Assembly (NCBI GenBank): GCA_002709955.1
Contig: PAQY01000019.1
Span: 1-41,100, forward strand
From: Rhodospirillaceae bacterium
GTDB taxonomy: Bacteria > Pseudomonadota > Alphaproteobacteria > UBA8366 > Aestuariispiraceae
DNA: 41,100 nucleotides
Direction of reading: 5' to 3'
Shown here: positions 1 through 9,195 of the stretch, one piece after another
How positions within the stretch are numbered: the first letter of the stretch is position 1
How the letters are laid out: each line of letters starts with the position of its first letter
Made by a program: the position numbers and the translations under genes
The notes under the pieces: model-generated
Databases searched by the model: none
What the model was told of the DNA's origin: nothing
Seen by the model: only the letters and a program-made list of their open reading frames with translations

Positions 1-119
1 ACGTGTCGATGCAGGTCGAACTGATCGCCCCGATCGCCATGGACGAAGGTCTGCGCTTTGCTATCCGCGAAGGCGGACGCACCGTCGGTGCAGGCGTCGT
101 CGCGTCGATCATTAAGTAA
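1..119 (+). CDS. tuf: Elongation factor Tu, C-terminal fragment
   Basis: Only the last 38 codons are in the window, in the frame starting at base 3. They read from [16 protein letters not shown] to [10 protein letters not shown] and then TAA, which is the typical end of domain 3 of bacterial EF-Tu. EF-Tu delivers aminoacyl-tRNA to the ribosomal A site as a GTP complex. Its position just before rpsJ is the usual junction of the str and S10 clusters in alphaproteobacteria. The gene continues upstream of the window, so its start and G domain cannot be judged. Confidence 0.95.
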   Translation, partial: VSMQVELIAPIAMDEGLRFAIREGGRTVGAGVVASIIK

Positions 120-133
120 TAACAGTAGACACA

Positions 134-162
134 GCGGCGGTCCCCACGGTGGGGACTGCCGC
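134..162 (+). promoter_or_regulatory. Strong hairpin between tuf and rpsJ
   Basis: GTCCCCAC (140-147) pairs with GTGGGGAC (149-156). The outer arms GCGGC (134-138) and GCCGC (158-162) add five more pairs across one G/T mismatch. No T-run follows, so it is not a classical intrinsic terminator. It lies in the leader of rpsJ and could be an mRNA processing, stability or attenuation element of the S10 operon. The structure is visible in the sequence; the role is inferred. Confidence 0.55.
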
Positions 163-220
163 AAGCCTTCCCCAAAACGGCTCATAGGAGTGCGGGCGGG
201 GATGACAGAGGGTGAACGGC

Positions 221-529
221 ATGGAAAGCCAGAACATTCGTATCCGCCTTAAGGCGTTTGATCACCGGGTCCTCGATCAGTCGACCAAGGAGATCTGTAA
301 CACCGCTAAGCGGACGGGCGCAGAAGTACGGGGTCCTATCCCACTTCCGACGCGCATTGAGAAGTTCACGGTGTTGCGCTCGCCGCACATCGATAAAAAG
401 AGCCGTGAGCAGTTTGAAGTTCGCACGCATAAGCGCGTGTTGGACATCGTGGACCCGACCCCACAGACCGTGGACGCGCTGATGAAGCTCGACCTGGCTG
501 CTGGTGTCGACGTCGAAATCAAGCTCTGA
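221..529 (+). CDS. rpsJ: 30S ribosomal protein S10
   Basis: The product has 102 residues and begins [20 protein letters not shown], the normal N-terminus of alphaproteobacterial S10. The motifs GPIPLPT and [14 protein letters not shown] follow. S10 is a 30S head protein and also the NusE subunit of the Nus antitermination complex. I chose ATG 221 over the in-frame GTG at 212, because AGAGGG (206-211) is well spaced from 221 and family members start at this Met. It is the first gene of the S10 cluster; rplC follows after 16 bases. Confidence 0.97.
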   Translation: MESQNIRIRLKAFDHRVLDQSTKEICNTAKRTGAEVRGPIPLPTRIEKFTVLRSPHIDKKSREQFEVRTHKRVLDIVDPTPQTVDALMKLDLAAGVDVEIKL

Positions 530-545
530 CGCGGGGGACGGAACG

Positions 546-1340
546 ATGAGAACCGGCGTTATCGCTAAGAAATTGGGCATGACCCGCATCTGGACGGAAG
601 ATGGCACCCATGTGCCGGTCACCGTGTTGCAGATGGACGGGCTGCAAGTCACTGCCGTGCGCACCCAGGAAACCGATGGCTACACTGCGGTGCAGCTGGG
701 TCTGGGCAAGCGTAAGGTGAAACACACCACCAAAGCCATGCGCGGTCATTTCGCGAAGGCCAGCGTGGAGCCGAAGCGCAAGCTGGCGGAATTCCGTGTT
801 GATGCGGAAAACCTGCTGGCACCGGGCGACGAGCTTCAGGCGGATCATTTCCTGGCAGGCCAATGGGTCGACGCCACGGGGATCACCATCGGTAAAGGCT
901 TTGCCGGCGCGATGAAGCGACACAACTTCGGTGGTCTGCGGGCCAGCCACGGTGTGTCGGTTTCTCACCGCTCGCATGGTTCCACCGGTCAGTGTCAGGA
1001 TCCGGGTAAGGTGTTCAAGGGCAAGAAAATGGCCGGTCATATGGGTGCCAGCCAGATCACGAAGCAGAATCTGCAAGTCGTGCAAACGGATGTTACCCGT
1101 GGCTTGATCCTGGTGAAGGGCGCCATTCCTGGCTCCAAGAATGCCTGGATCCTGTTGAAGGATGCCGTGAAAAAAGCTTTGCCGGAAGGCGCTCCGTCGC
1201 CGGCGTCGCTCAAGCCGACCAATGCGCCGGTTGAAGAAGAAACCCCCGTCGCGGCAGCCGCCGATGACGCACCGGTTTCTGATGCAACACAAGCGCCTGC
1301 GGTCGAATCTGAAACCGACGGCGAGCCGTCCGGCGCGTAA
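546..1340 (+). CDS. rplC: 50S ribosomal protein L3 with acidic C-terminal tail
   Basis: L3 nucleates 50S assembly near the peptidyl transferase centre. The product has 264 residues, starting [16 protein letters not shown] at ATG 546 behind a GGGGAC-like ribosome binding site. The central loop [19 protein letters not shown] contains the Gln that corresponds to the PrmB methylation site in E. coli L3. The conserved fold ends near residue 213. The remaining roughly 50 residues are rich in Ala, Pro, Glu and Asp and look disordered. E. coli L3 has 209 residues, so this tail is an extra; some alphaproteobacterial L3 proteins also carry one. A longer frame open from base 504 overlaps rpsJ and is not used. 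Confidence 0.97.
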   Translation: MRTGVIAKKLGMTRIWTEDGTHVPVTVLQMDGLQVTAVRTQETDGYTAVQLGLGKRKVKHTTKAMRGHFAKASVEPKRKLAEFRVDAENLLAPGDELQADHFLAGQWVDATGITIGKGFAGAMKRHNFGGLRASHGVSVSHRSHGSTGQCQDPGKVFKGKKMAGHMGASQITKQNLQVVQTDVTRGLILVKGAIPGSKNAWILLKDAVKKALPEGAPSPASLKPTNAPVEEETPVAAAADDAPVSDATQAPAVESETDGEPSGA

Positions 1341-1353
1341 GGGGTAAGGGACA

Positions 1354-1974
1354 ATGAAAACCAAAATCCTCACGCTCGACAATAAGGCCGCTGGTGACAT
1401 CGATCTGAACGATGCCATCTTCGGGCTCGAGCCTCGCAAGGACATCCTTGCACGCATGGTCAACTATCAGTTGGCGAAGCGTCGGGCCGGGACCCACAAG
1501 GTCAAAAACCGGGCAGAGATCAACGGCAACAGCGCCAAAATCTACCGCCAGAAGGGCACAGGTCGTGCCCGTCAGGGTAACGGTAAGGCCCCGCATTTCC
1601 GCGGTGGTGGGCGCGCATTCGGACCGACTCCTCGGGATCATTCGATTGATCTGCCGAAAAAGGTCCGTCGCTTGGCCATGATGCATGCCCTGTCGTCCAA
1701 AGCGACGGCTGGCAAGCTGATCATCCTGGACGATGCGCTGTCATCAGAGCCGAAGACGAAACTGTTGAAGGCTCAACTGGCCGCAATGGGTCTGGCGAAT
1801 GCCTTGATCGTTGGCGGTGCGGAACTTGATCGCAATTTTGCACTGGCTGCTCAGAACATCCCGAATATTGATGTTCTGCCGACCCAGGGCGCCAACGTTT
1901 ACGACATCCTGCGCCGCGACACGCTGGTCTTGACCAAAGCGGCCGTCGAAGGTCTGGAGGCACGGTTAAAATGA
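1354..1974 (+). CDS. rplD: 50S ribosomal protein L4
   Basis: The product has 206 residues and binds domain I of 23S rRNA, with a long loop reaching the exit tunnel. The loop is visible in the region [19 protein letters not shown] and in [11 protein letters not shown], both hallmarks of L4. ATG 1354 follows GGGGTAAGGG by a few bases. The stop codon overlaps the rplW start (ATGA), so the two are probably translationally coupled. In E. coli L4 autoregulates the S10 operon. That leader structure is not recognisable here, so the same control cannot be assumed. Confidence 0.97.
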   Translation: MKTKILTLDNKAAGDIDLNDAIFGLEPRKDILARMVNYQLAKRRAGTHKVKNRAEINGNSAKIYRQKGTGRARQGNGKAPHFRGGGRAFGPTPRDHSIDLPKKVRRLAMMHALSSKATAGKLIILDDALSSEPKTKLLKAQLAAMGLANALIVGGAELDRNFALAAQNIPNIDVLPTQGANVYDILRRDTLVLTKAAVEGLEARLK

Positions 1975-2294
1975 GCTGGAGATATTTCAACAAATCAACG
2001 CCAACGATGGAGCGGATGTACCGCATCATTCTGGCACCAGTGATCACCGAAAAGGCAACGCTGGCTGGCGAACATGGCCAGGTTGTTTTCAAAGTGGCCA
2101 ATGACGCGACCAAACCAGAAATCAAATCGGCGATCGAAAAGATCTTCGACGTGAAGGTGAAGGCCGTGAACACGTTGCTGGTAAAAGGCAAGACCAAGCG
2201 CTTTAAAGGCCGCTTGGGCATGCGCAGCGACTGGAAAAAGGCTGTGGTGAGTTTGGAAGAAGGGCATTCGATCGACGTCGGTGCCGGCATTTAA
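1971..2294 (+). CDS. rplW: 50S ribosomal protein L23
   Basis: L23 lies at the tunnel exit and is the docking site for trigger factor and SRP. The product has 107 residues, somewhat longer than the usual 95-100. The extra is an N-terminal stretch [15 protein letters not shown] ahead of the typical start [15 protein letters not shown]. Start 1971 is supported by GGAGG at 1956-1960 with a 10-base spacer and by the ATGA overlap with rplD. The internal Met codons at 2007 and 2016 lack a well-placed ribosome binding site. The loop [17 protein letters not shown] is characteristic of L23. Confidence 0.95.
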   Translation: MSWRYFNKSTPTMERMYRIILAPVITEKATLAGEHGQVVFKVANDATKPEIKSAIEKIFDVKVKAVNTLLVKGKTKRFKGRLGMRSDWKKAVVSLEEGHSIDVGAGI

Positions 2295-2332
2295 GCCGTA
2301 TCGATAGACCGGATCGAAAGAGGAGTTAAGCA

Positions 2333-3163
2333 ATGGCGCTTAAGAGCTATAAACCGATCACACCAGGCCAGCGCGGCCTGGTTCTGGTCGACCGCTCAGA
2401 CCTTCACAAAGGGGACCCGATTAAGTCCCTGACCGAAGGCCTGCACAAGCATGGCGGACGCAACAATACTGGTCGCATCACCCAGCGCCGTCGTGGCGGC
2501 GGGGCAAAGCGCCGCTATCGCGTCGTGGATTTCAAGCGCCTGAAGCATGATGTTTCGGCGACTGTGGAACGGCTGGAATACGATCCGAACCGCACGGCGT
2601 TCATCGCCTTGATCAAATATGACGACGGTGAGCTGAGCTATATCCTGGCCCCGCAGCGCCTCAAGGCCGGTGACAAGATCATCGCCGGTAAGAAGGTCGA
2701 TGTGAAGCCCGGTAACGCGATGGCCATGGCCAATATGCCGATTGGGACCATCATCCACAATGTGGAGATGAAGCCAGGCAAGGGCGGTCAGATTGCCCGT
2801 TCCGCTGGGACCTATGCCCAACTGGTCGGTCGTGATCAGGGCTATGCTCAGTTGAAGCTGTCTTCTGGTGAATTGCGCGTCGTTCGTGCGGAATGCATGG
2901 CGACCGTCGGTGCGGTGTCAAATCCGGACCAGCAGAACATCAACCTGGGTAAAGCAGGTCGTAATCGTCATCTGGGCAAGCGCCCGTCAGTTCGTGGCGT
3001 TGTCATGAACCCGGTCGATCACCCGCATGGTGGTGGTGAAGGCCGCACCTCTGGTGGTCGCCATCCGGTGACCCCGTGGGGCAAGCCGACCAAAGGCAAG
3101 CGCACCCGTTCCAACAAGTCGACGGATAAATTCATTATCCGCCGCCGTAACGCGAAGAAGTAA
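2333..3163 (+). CDS. rplB: 50S ribosomal protein L2
   Basis: The product has 276 residues, normal for bacterial L2, which joins the subunits and supports the peptidyl transferase centre. It begins [15 protein letters not shown]. The C-terminal signature [14 protein letters not shown] includes the His implicated in peptidyl transfer, and the protein ends in the basic tail [32 protein letters not shown] gives a clear ribosome binding site. rpsS follows after 11 bases in the conserved S10 operon order. Confidence 0.98.
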   Translation: MALKSYKPITPGQRGLVLVDRSDLHKGDPIKSLTEGLHKHGGRNNTGRITQRRRGGGAKRRYRVVDFKRLKHDVSATVERLEYDPNRTAFIALIKYDDGELSYILAPQRLKAGDKIIAGKKVDVKPGNAMAMANMPIGTIIHNVEMKPGKGGQIARSAGTYAQLVGRDQGYAQLKLSSGELRVVRAECMATVGAVSNPDQQNINLGKAGRNRHLGKRPSVRGVVMNPVDHPHGGGEGRTSGGRHPVTPWGKPTKGKRTRSNKSTDKFIIRRRNAKK

Positions 3164-3174
3164 GGGTAGAGACC

Positions 3175-3453
3175 ATGGCACGCTCGGTATGGAAAGGGCC
3201 CTTCGTGGAGTTGAGCCTTCTCAAAAAGGCAGAAAAGACTCGCGATTCAGGCCGCAAGGAGGTGATCAAAACTTGGTCCCGCCGCTCCACCATTCTGCCG
3301 CAATTCGTCGGATTGACGTTCGGCGTTCACAACGGTCAGAAATTCATTCCCGTCATGGTGAATGAGCAGATGATCGGTCACAAATTCGGTGAATTTGCGC
3401 CGACCCGGACCTATTACGGTCATGCGGCTGATAAAAAGGCGAAGAGGAAGTAA
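3175..3453 (+). CDS. rpsS: 30S ribosomal protein S19
   Basis: S19 sits in the 30S head with S13 and contacts A-site tRNA and the intersubunit bridge. The product is 92 residues, as usual, starting [20 protein letters not shown]. The conserved segments [14 protein letters not shown] and [20 protein letters not shown] are present. ATG 3175 follows AGGGTAGAGACC. rplV begins two bases after the stop codon, so tight coupling is likely. Confidence 0.97.
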   Translation: MARSVWKGPFVELSLLKKAEKTRDSGRKEVIKTWSRRSTILPQFVGLTFGVHNGQKFIPVMVNEQMIGHKFGEFAPTRTYYGHAADKKAKRK

Positions 3454-3455
3454 CG

Positions 3456-3836
3456 ATGGGTAAGTCGGCAAGAGAACGTACGCTGACCGATACGGAAGCC
3501 CGCTCGGTCCTCCACTCGATCCGGGTCAGCCCGCAAAAGCTGAACCTGGTCGCGACGATGATCCGTGGCAAAGATGTCGGTTCTGCACTGCATGATTTGA
3601 CCTTCACGCATCGCCGCATTGCGGATACGGTGAAGAAGGCTCTGGAATCGGCTGTGGCCAATGCGGAAAACAATCACCAGCTGGACGTTGACCGGCTGTA
3701 TGTCAAAGAAGCATTCGTCGGCAAGGCCTTCGTGATGAAACGCATGCGCCCCCGGGCGCGCGGTCGCGTGGGCAAAATTCAAAAGCCGTTTTCCAATCTC
3801 ACCATTGTGGTGCGTGAGCGTGAGGAGGCCGCATAA
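3456..3836 (+). CDS. rplV: 50S ribosomal protein L22
   Basis: The product has 126 residues. L22 lines the exit tunnel with a beta-hairpin, here [20 protein letters not shown], where macrolide resistance changes occur in other bacteria. No insertion or deletion is evident in that loop. The N-terminal part [20 protein letters not shown] is also typical. The stop codon shares a base with the next start (TAATG), which suggests translational coupling to rpsC. Confidence 0.97.
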   Translation: MGKSARERTLTDTEARSVLHSIRVSPQKLNLVATMIRGKDVGSALHDLTFTHRRIADTVKKALESAVANAENNHQLDVDRLYVKEAFVGKAFVMKRMRPRARGRVGKIQKPFSNLTIVVREREEAA

Positions 3837-4549
3837 TGGGTCAGAAAATTAATCCAGTCGGTCTGCGCGTTGGAATCAACCGCACATGGGACTCTCGTTG
3901 GTACGCCGATAAGAATTATGCAGATTTGTTGCATAAAGATGTTGCAATGCGCGCCTATCTGCAGGACAAGCTGCAGGCCGCCGGGATTTCCCGTGTGGTG
4001 ATTGAGCGTCCGGCAGGCCGCGCCCGTGTAACCATTCATACCGCCCGTCCGGGTGTTGTGATCGGTCGCAAGGGTCAGGATATCGAAAAGTTGCGTCGTG
4101 ATCTGTCGACCCGCTTTGGCGGCGACATCGCGCTGAACATCATCGAAATCCGCAAACCGGAATTGGATGCCAAGCTAGTCGCTGAAAACATTGCGCAGCA
4201 GCTGGAGCGTCGCGTTGCTTTCCGTCGCGCCATGAAGCGTGCGGTACAAAATGCCATGCGCATGGGCGCAGAAGGCATCCGGATCAATTGTGGTGGCCGT
4301 TTGGGCGGCGCGGAAATCGCGCGCACGGAATGGTACCGCGAAGGTCGGGTGCCGCTGCACACGTTGCGTGCGGATATCGATTATGGCACGGCTGAAGCAT
4401 CCACGACCTACGGGATCTGTGGTGTGAAGGTCTGGATCTTTAAGGGCGAAATCATGGCCCATGATCCCTATGCCCAGGACAAGCGGTTGGCGGAACAGGG
4501 CGGCACAGCGTCGTCCAGCACCGGCAGCACCGGCGGTGGAAACCGCTAA
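3836..4549 (+). CDS. rpsC: 30S ribosomal protein S3
   Basis: S3 lines the mRNA entry channel and helps the ribosomal helicase activity. The product has 237 residues beginning [17 protein letters not shown] type II KH domain shows [15 protein letters not shown], and the C-terminal domain shows [20 protein letters not shown]. The last 20 or so residues are Gly, Ser and Thr rich. The gene overlaps the rplV stop by one base. An unusually long gap of 120 bases separates it from rplP, which directly follows rpsC in most bacteria. Confidence 0.97.
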   Translation: MGQKINPVGLRVGINRTWDSRWYADKNYADLLHKDVAMRAYLQDKLQAAGISRVVIERPAGRARVTIHTARPGVVIGRKGQDIEKLRRDLSTRFGGDIALNIIEIRKPELDAKLVAENIAQQLERRVAFRRAMKRAVQNAMRMGAEGIRINCGGRLGGAEIARTEWYREGRVPLHTLRADIDYGTAEASTTYGICGVKVWIFKGEIMAHDPYAQDKRLAEQGGTASSSTGSTGGGNR

Positions 4550-4669
4550 GACTATCGGCAAGGGTTTGCCGGAATTGAGGGTCGCCTCTGTTGGGCGGCT
4601 GGACACTGAAAGCGAACATGATGGGCTGGGTCTGATGATCCGCCCCTCTAAGAAAATGGGTTCAAGACG
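4550..4669 (+). promoter_or_regulatory. Long spacer between rpsC and rplP with a hairpin
   Basis: This 120-base gap is the longest inside the S10-spc block before secY. It contains a hairpin, CGGCAA (4556-4561), loop GGGT, TTGCCG (4566-4571). No ribosomal gene fits here, and the only start-stop frames are a few codons long (for example ATG ATG GGC TGG GTC TGA at 4618-4635). No T-run follows the hairpin, and no consensus promoter is evident. It may modulate mRNA processing or simply be a relic; no function can be assigned. Confidence 0.4.
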
Positions 4670-5083
4670 ATGTTGTCACCGAAGCGCACGAAGTACCGCA
4701 AGCAGCATAAAGGCCGCATCCATGGCAATGCCAAGGGTGGAACCGCGCTGAACTTCGGTTCGATCGGCCTGAAAGCCATGGAGCCGGGCCGTGTTACCGC
4801 ACGTCAGATCGAAGCCGCCCGTCGTGCTCTGGTCCGCCATATTCGGCGTCAGGGTAAGGTGTGGATTCGCATTTTCCCGGATGTGCCGGTCACGCAAAAG
4901 CCTGCCGAAGTCCGGATGGGTAAAGGTAAGGGGTCCGTTGAATTCTGGGCCTGCCGCGTAAAGCCAGGTCGTGTGATGTTTGAAATGGACGGCGTGGCAC
5001 CTGAATTGGCCACAGTGGCATTTGAACTTGCGGCCGCGAAGATGCCGATTAAGTGCAAAATTGTCACCCGCATTGGTGGGTAA
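4670..5083 (+). CDS. rplP: 50S ribosomal protein L16
   Basis: L16 contacts A-site and P-site tRNA and organises 23S rRNA at the central protuberance. The product has 137 residues, normal length, beginning [19 protein letters not shown]. The motifs [35 protein letters not shown] and [11 protein letters not shown] are family hallmarks. The sequence before ATG 4670 (GGTTCAAGACG) is a weak ribosome binding site compared with the neighbours. The start is nevertheless fixed by the family N-terminus. Confidence 0.97.
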   Translation: MLSPKRTKYRKQHKGRIHGNAKGGTALNFGSIGLKAMEPGRVTARQIEAARRALVRHIRRQGKVWIRIFPDVPVTQKPAEVRMGKGKGSVEFWACRVKPGRVMFEMDGVAPELATVAFELAAAKMPIKCKIVTRIGG

Positions 5084-5095
5084 GGAAGCAAAGTC

Positions 5096-5308
5096 ATGAC
5101 CAAGATCACGGATCTGCGTCCCAAGACGGACGACGAATTGAAAACGCAACTGACCGAGTTGCAAAAGGAACAATTCAACCTGCGTTTCCAGGCGGCCGGT
5201 GGCCAGCTGGAAAATACCGCGCGGGTTCAGGTGGTGCGCCGCGATATCGCGCGTATCAAGACATTGATGAATGATCGCCAGCGCGCCGCGCAGGCAACCA
5301 CGGCTTAA
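5096..5308 (+). CDS. rpmC: 50S ribosomal protein L29
   Basis: The small two-helix protein L29 lies next to L23 at the tunnel exit. The product has 70 residues: [19 protein letters not shown], then [20 protein letters not shown], and [19 protein letters not shown]. This pattern is diagnostic for L29. The gene is preceded by GGAAGCAAAGTC and sits 12 bases after rplP. It ends in an Ala-rich tail after the usual end of the second helix. Confidence 0.96.
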   Translation: MTKITDLRPKTDDELKTQLTELQKEQFNLRFQAAGGQLENTARVQVVRRDIARIKTLMNDRQRAAQATTA

Positions 5309-5339
5309 CGGTCGCGGATTTAGACGGAGGTTCGGATTC

Positions 5340-5579
5340 ATGCCGAAACGCATTCTTACGGGGACAGTGGTCTCCAACGCGACTGACAAGACCATCGTGG
5401 TCAAGGTCGAACGCCGGGTTAAGCATCCGGTATTTGGAAAGTTTGTGCGCTTGTCGAAGAAATTCATGGCGCATGACGAAAACAACACGGCGCAAGTGGG
5501 CGATCACGTCCGCATCCGCGAATGTCGGCCAATTTCCAAGCGTAAGTCTTGGGAATTGCTAGTCGGCGCGGACGCTTAA
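5340..5579 (+). CDS. rpsQ: 30S ribosomal protein S17
   Basis: S17 is a primary binder of 16S rRNA, with an OB-like beta barrel. The product has 79 residues beginning [20 protein letters not shown]. The motifs [20 protein letters not shown] and [16 protein letters not shown] are typical. ATG 5340 has GGAGG at 5326-5330, a 9-base spacer. A longer open frame starting at 5271 overlaps rpmC and has no such site, so it was not used. Confidence 0.97.
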   Translation: MPKRILTGTVVSNATDKTIVVKVERRVKHPVFGKFVRLSKKFMAHDENNTAQVGDHVRIRECRPISKRKSWELLVGADA

Positions 5580-5607
5580 CGTCGATACCTGATCGGGAGT
5601 AGGTGCA

Positions 5608-5976
5608 ATGATTCAAATGCAAACCACACTCGATGTAGCGGACAATTCCGGTGCCCGGAAAGTCCAGTGCATCAAGGTGCTCGGCGGTTCAAAACGCCGC
5701 TTCGCATCGGTCGGCGATATTATCGTCGTATCGGTGAAGGAAGCCATTCCGCGTGGCCGCGTGAAAAAGGGTGCGGTTCATCGCGCCGTCATCGTGCGGA
5801 CCCGTAAAGAGATCGCCCGCCCAGATGGATCGACCATTAAGTTCGATACCAATGCGGCGGTCCTGATCAACAAAACGAAAGAGCCGATCGGCACGCGTAT
5901 TTTTGGCCCGGTCGTGCGCGAGCTGCGCGCCAAGCAGTTCATGAAAATCGTTTCCCTGGCGCCGGAGGTGATCTGA
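5608..5976 (+). CDS. rplN: 50S ribosomal protein L14
   Basis: L14 forms intersubunit bridge B8 and is the docking site of the silencing factor RsfS. The product is 122 residues, the exact usual length, beginning [20 protein letters not shown]. It includes [20 protein letters not shown] and ends [12 protein letters not shown]. It opens the spc-type block with rplX, whose start lies one base after this stop codon (TGATATG). Confidence 0.98.
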   Translation: MIQMQTTLDVADNSGARKVQCIKVLGGSKRRFASVGDIIVVSVKEAIPRGRVKKGAVHRAVIVRTRKEIARPDGSTIKFDTNAAVLINKTKEPIGTRIFGPVVRELRAKQFMKIVSLAPEVI

Positions 5977-5977
5977 T

Positions 5978-6295
5978 ATGGCTGCGAAGATCAAAAAAGG
6001 CGACACTGTTGTGGTCCTGTCGGGCCGCGATAAGGGCAAAGAAGGTGAAGTTCTGACGGTACTGCCGAAAGAAAACCGGGCCACTGTGCAGGGTGTGAAT
6101 ATGGTCAAGCGCCATACCCGCCCTAGCCAGACGACCCAGGGCGGTATCGTTGAAAAGGAAGCCATGATCGACTTGTCAAACCTGGCGATCAAGGATCCAA
6201 AAACAGGGGAACCGACTCGCGTTGGTTTCAAAACTCTCGAGGACGGTCGCAAGGTACGTTTTGCCAAGCGGTCCGGCGAAAATATCGACGCCTAA
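5978..6295 (+). CDS. rplX: 50S ribosomal protein L24
   Basis: L24 is an assembly initiator for the 50S subunit. The product has 105 residues. A KOW motif is visible near the N-terminus ([20 protein letters not shown]), and [19 protein letters not shown] follows. The C-terminal part [20 protein letters not shown] is also typical. The gene follows rplN with a single-base gap. Confidence 0.97.
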   Translation: MAAKIKKGDTVVVLSGRDKGKEGEVLTVLPKENRATVQGVNMVKRHTRPSQTTQGGIVEKEAMIDLSNLAIKDPKTGEPTRVGFKTLEDGRKVRFAKRSGENIDA

Positions 6296-6330
6296 GGGCG
6301 ACGGTTTTAGGAAGGTAAGGGATACGAGCG

Positions 6331-6891
6331 ATGGCTGAAGATCGTTACGTCCCGCGGCTGAAGCAGCTTTACGACGAAAAGGTTAAAGCTGACCTGTTGC
6401 AGGAATTCGGGTACAAAAATGCCCTACAGGTGCCGCGGCTGGACAAGATTGTCGTCAATATGGGTGTCGGCGAAGCGTCGGCAGACCGTAAGAAGCTGAC
6501 GAACGCAATTGCGGAAATGGCACAGATCACCGGGCAAAAGCCGGTATCGACCAAAGCCAAGAAATCCGTCGCGGGCTTTAAAATCCGTGATGGCATGGCA
6601 ATTGGCTGCAAGGTTACGCTGCGCGCCGACCGCATGTGGGAATTTCTTGACCGCTTGATCAACATCGCGCTGCCGCGCGTTCGCGATTTCCGCGGTATCA
6701 GTGCCAAAAGCTTCGATGGATACGGCAACTATGCTATGGGCCTGCGCGAGCAGATTGTTTTCCCTGAGATCGAATACGATCAGGTAGAAGACGTTCGCGG
6801 CATGGATATCATCATCTGCACGACGGCAGGAACGAATGAGGAGGCTTTGAGCCTGCTCACCAAGTTCAATATGCCGTTCGAAAAAGCGTAA
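6331..6891 (+). CDS. rplE: 50S ribosomal protein L5
   Basis: L5 binds 5S rRNA and contacts P-site tRNA at the central protuberance. The product has 186 residues. Conserved segments are [52 protein letters not shown] and [21 protein letters not shown] 6331 lies behind AGGAAGGTAAGGGAT. Length and motifs match the family with no anomaly. Confidence 0.98.
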   Translation: MAEDRYVPRLKQLYDEKVKADLLQEFGYKNALQVPRLDKIVVNMGVGEASADRKKLTNAIAEMAQITGQKPVSTKAKKSVAGFKIRDGMAIGCKVTLRADRMWEFLDRLINIALPRVRDFRGISAKSFDGYGNYAMGLREQIVFPEIEYDQVEDVRGMDIIICTTAGTNEEALSLLTKFNMPFEKA

Positions 6892-6910
6892 GGCGGAGGA
6901 GAGAAATCCA

Positions 6911-7216
6911 ATGGCTAAGAAAAGCTCCATTGAAAAGAACAATCACCGCCGTAAGCTGTCCAAGCGTTATTCGAAAAAACGCGAGGCGCTTAAGGCCTTG
7001 ATCCATAATCGCGAAATTGCTCCAGAAGAGCGTTTTGCGGCGGTGATCAAGCTGGATGGCCTGCCGAAGAATGCGAGCCCGATCCGTGTGCGCAATCGTT
7101 GCGAAATCACGGGGCGTCCGCGCGCTTTCTACCGCAAGTTCCGTATTTCCCGTATCGCGCTGCGCGACATGGCCTCTCTTGGCCTTGTCCCCGGTGTGGT
7201 CAAGTCAAGCTGGTAA
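6911..7216 (+). CDS. rpsN: 30S ribosomal protein S14
   Basis: The product is 101 residues, beginning MAKKSSIEKNNHRRKLSKRY and ending ALRDMASLGLVPGVVKSSW. This is the long, zinc-free form of S14: the segment NRCEITGRPRAFYRKFRISR lacks the CxxC pairs of the short Zn form. The gene has an upstream GGCGGAGGAGAG sequence as a strong ribosome binding site. rpsH follows after 13 bases. Confidence 0.97.
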   Translation: MAKKSSIEKNNHRRKLSKRYSKKREALKALIHNREIAPEERFAAVIKLDGLPKNASPIRVRNRCEITGRPRAFYRKFRISRIALRDMASLGLVPGVVKSSW

Positions 7217-7229
7217 GGAGGATCAAGTC

Positions 7230-7628
7230 ATGTCTATGAGTGATCCGCTTGGCGATATGCTCACCCGCATTCGTAACGGTCAACACGCCCGCAAGGCCGT
7301 GGTTCCGGTTCCTGCATCCAACATGCGCATGCGTGTTCTGGACGTGTTGAAGCGCGAAGGGTTCATCCGTGGTTATTCTGAGTCGGAAGTCCGCCAGGGT
7401 ATCCGGGAGCTGTCGATCGAATTGAAATACTCAGATGGCGAACCCGCCATTCGGGAAGTGTCGCGCGTGTCCAAGCCGGGCCGTCGCGTCTATTCAAAAA
7501 TTAAGGATTTGCCCCGTTTCTACAACGGCCTTGGCATTCAGATCCTCTCCACCCCCCGGGGTGTGATGTCTGACGCCGAAGCCCGCGAAGCGAATGTCGG
7601 TGGCGAGATCCTTTGCCGCGTTTATTGA
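7230..7628 (+). CDS. rpsH: 30S ribosomal protein S8
   Basis: S8 is a primary 16S rRNA binder, and in E. coli it represses the spc operon. The product has 132 residues starting MSMSDPLGDMLTRIRNGQ and ending VGGEILCRVY. ATG 7230 lies behind AAGGAGG (7215-7221). A longer open frame from 7056 overlaps rpsN and was rejected. The S8 signature STPRGVMSDAEAREANVGG is present. Confidence 0.97.
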   Translation: MSMSDPLGDMLTRIRNGQHARKAVVPVPASNMRMRVLDVLKREGFIRGYSESEVRQGIRELSIELKYSDGEPAIREVSRVSKPGRRVYSKIKDLPRFYNGLGIQILSTPRGVMSDAEAREANVGGEILCRVY

Positions 7629-7644
7629 TCGGGAGGAGAGAACG

Positions 7645-8184
7645 ATGTCACGCATTGGTATCAATCCAGTAACGATCCCCAGCGGCGTAGATGTAACGCT
7701 GGCCAATGGCGTCATTACTGCCAAGGGCAAGAATGGCGAACAGCTGGTTAAGGTTCTGGACAATGTTGAAGTCACAATTGACGACGGCAAGGTCACGGTA
7801 ACCCCGTTGCTGAAAACCAAACGCGCCCGTCAGGCCTGGGGTACAACCCGTGCCTTGATCGCGAATGCGATTGAAGGGGCCAGCGATGGTTTCACGAAGC
7901 GTCTTGAAGTGAATGGCGTGGGATATCGAGCGGCGGTTCAGGGCACGACCCTGAAACTGTCGCTTGGTTTCAGCCACGACGTAAACTTCCCAATCCCCAG
8001 CGATCTGAAGATTGTTGTGGAAGGGGATAAGAGCAACGTGATCTCCATTTCCGGCGCCTCGAAACAGCGCGTCGGTCAGATTGCCAGCGAAATTCGCGCC
8101 TATCGGCCGCCAGAGCCTTACAAAGGCAAAGGCGTTAAGTATTCGGACGAGACCATCCTTCGTAAAGAAGGTAAGAAGAAGTAA
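7645..8184 (+). CDS. rplF: 50S ribosomal protein L6
   Basis: L6 lies near the sarcin-ricin loop and the factor-binding site. The product has 179 residues, starting MSRIGINPVTIPSGVDV at ATG 7645 after GGGAGGAGAG. The first L6 domain spans about residues 1-80 and the second 81-179. The second ends with the signature RPPEPYKGKGVKYSDE. The open frame extending up to 7594 overlaps rpsH and is not used. Confidence 0.97.
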   Translation: MSRIGINPVTIPSGVDVTLANGVITAKGKNGEQLVKVLDNVEVTIDDGKVTVTPLLKTKRARQAWGTTRALIANAIEGASDGFTKRLEVNGVGYRAAVQGTTLKLSLGFSHDVNFPIPSDLKIVVEGDKSNVISISGASKQRVGQIASEIRAYRPPEPYKGKGVKYSDETILRKEGKKK

Positions 8185-8196
8185 GGAACGGGTAAA

Positions 8197-8559
8197 ATGC
8201 TCAAGACGAAAGAATTATTCGAGCGTCGTAAAGAGCGGACCCGCTTCAAGGTCCGCAAACTTGCGAATGGGCGTCCGCGGTTGTCGGTGTTCCGCTCTTC
8301 CAAACAGATCTATGCACAGATCATTGACGATCAGGCAGGGCGTACCCTGGCTGCAGCGTCTTCGATCGATAAAGATCTCAAGGGGAAGCTGAAGACTGGT
8401 GCAACGGTAGAAGCTGCTTCAGAAGTCGGCAAATTGCTGGCGGCACGGGCAAAAGACGCTGGTGTAGAAGTCGTGGTCTTCGATCGCGGCGGGTATAAAT
8501 TCCATGGTCGGGTGAAGGCGCTGGCGGATGCCGCGCGTGAATCCGGTCTGACGTTTTAA
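8197..8559 (+). CDS. rplR: 50S ribosomal protein L18
   Basis: L18 binds 5S rRNA together with L5. The product has 120 residues, beginning [20 protein letters not shown]. Key segments are [20 protein letters not shown] and the C-terminal [20 protein letters not shown]. Length, position after rplF and motifs all agree with the family. ATG 8197 follows AAGGAACGGGTAAA. Confidence 0.97.
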   Translation: MLKTKELFERRKERTRFKVRKLANGRPRLSVFRSSKQIYAQIIDDQAGRTLAAASSIDKDLKGKLKTGATVEAASEVGKLLAARAKDAGVEVVVFDRGGYKFHGRVKALADAARESGLTF

Positions 8560-8577
8560 GAGTCGGGAGCCGCTGAT

Positions 8578-9195
8578 ATGGCACGAGGACCGAGAGAAGA
8601 TGGTGGTGGTAAAGGTCGCGGACGCGATCGGGACCGCGACAATAGCAACCGGGACAGCAACGAACCGGATCTGACCGAAAAGCTGGTCGCGATTAATCGC
8701 GTCGCCAAGGTCGTGAAGGGCGGGCGTCGCTTTGGCTTCGCCGCGTTGGTAATCGTCGGGGACGGCCGTGGTCGTGTTGGCTTCGGATCAGGTAAGGCGC
8801 GTGAAGTGCCCGAAGCGATCCGCAAGGCGACCGAACAGGCCCGCAAGACGATGATCCGCGTACCGTTGCGGGAAGGTCGCACATTGCACCATGACATCAA
8901 GGGGCATTTCGGTGCCGGTCGTGTGATGATGCGCGCAGCCCCTCCGGGAACGGGGATTATCGCAGGGGGTCCAACCCGTGCGGTGTTTGAGGCCCTGGGC
9001 GTTCAGGACATCGTTGCCAAATCTATCGGCACGTCCAACCCCTATAACATGATCAAGGCTGCTTTTGACGGGCTGAGAAACAGTCAGTCGCCCCGTATGG
9101 TGGCGTCCCGTCGGGGCTTGAAGGTCGCTGATCTGGTCGGTCGTCGTGATGACGGCGTTGACAACAGCGCCCAGGAGGCGATGAGCAATGGCTGA
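8578..9195 (+). CDS. rpsE: 30S ribosomal protein S5 with charged N-terminal extension
   Basis: S5 stabilises the decoding region and the mRNA entry channel. The product has 205 residues. The first 30 or so are Gly, Arg and Asp rich with GRGRDRDRD-type repeats. The double-stranded RNA-binding domain [20 protein letters not shown] and the loop [18 protein letters not shown] follow. Charged N-terminal extensions are common in alphaproteobacterial S5. The 3' end overlaps rpmD by 8 bases. Confidence 0.97.
   Translation: MARGPREDGGGKGRGRDRDRDNSNRDSNEPDLTEKLVAINRVAKVVKGGRRFGFAALVIVGDGRGRVGFGSGKAREVPEAIRKATEQARKTMIRVPLREGRTLHHDIKGHFGAGRVMMRAAPPGTGIIAGGPTRAVFEALGVQDIVAKSIGTSNPYNMIKAAFDGLRNSQSPRMVASRRGLKVADLVGRRDDGVDNSAQEAMSNG

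Noticed and set aside
519-1463. A 314-codon minus-strand frame across rplC and rplD
   Set aside because: It lies opposite two certain ribosomal protein genes and shows no family motifs.
4461-4751. A 96-codon frame spanning the rpsC-rplP gap
   Set aside because: It overlaps the ends of both ribosomal genes in another frame, has no ribosome binding site and shows no similarity I recognise.
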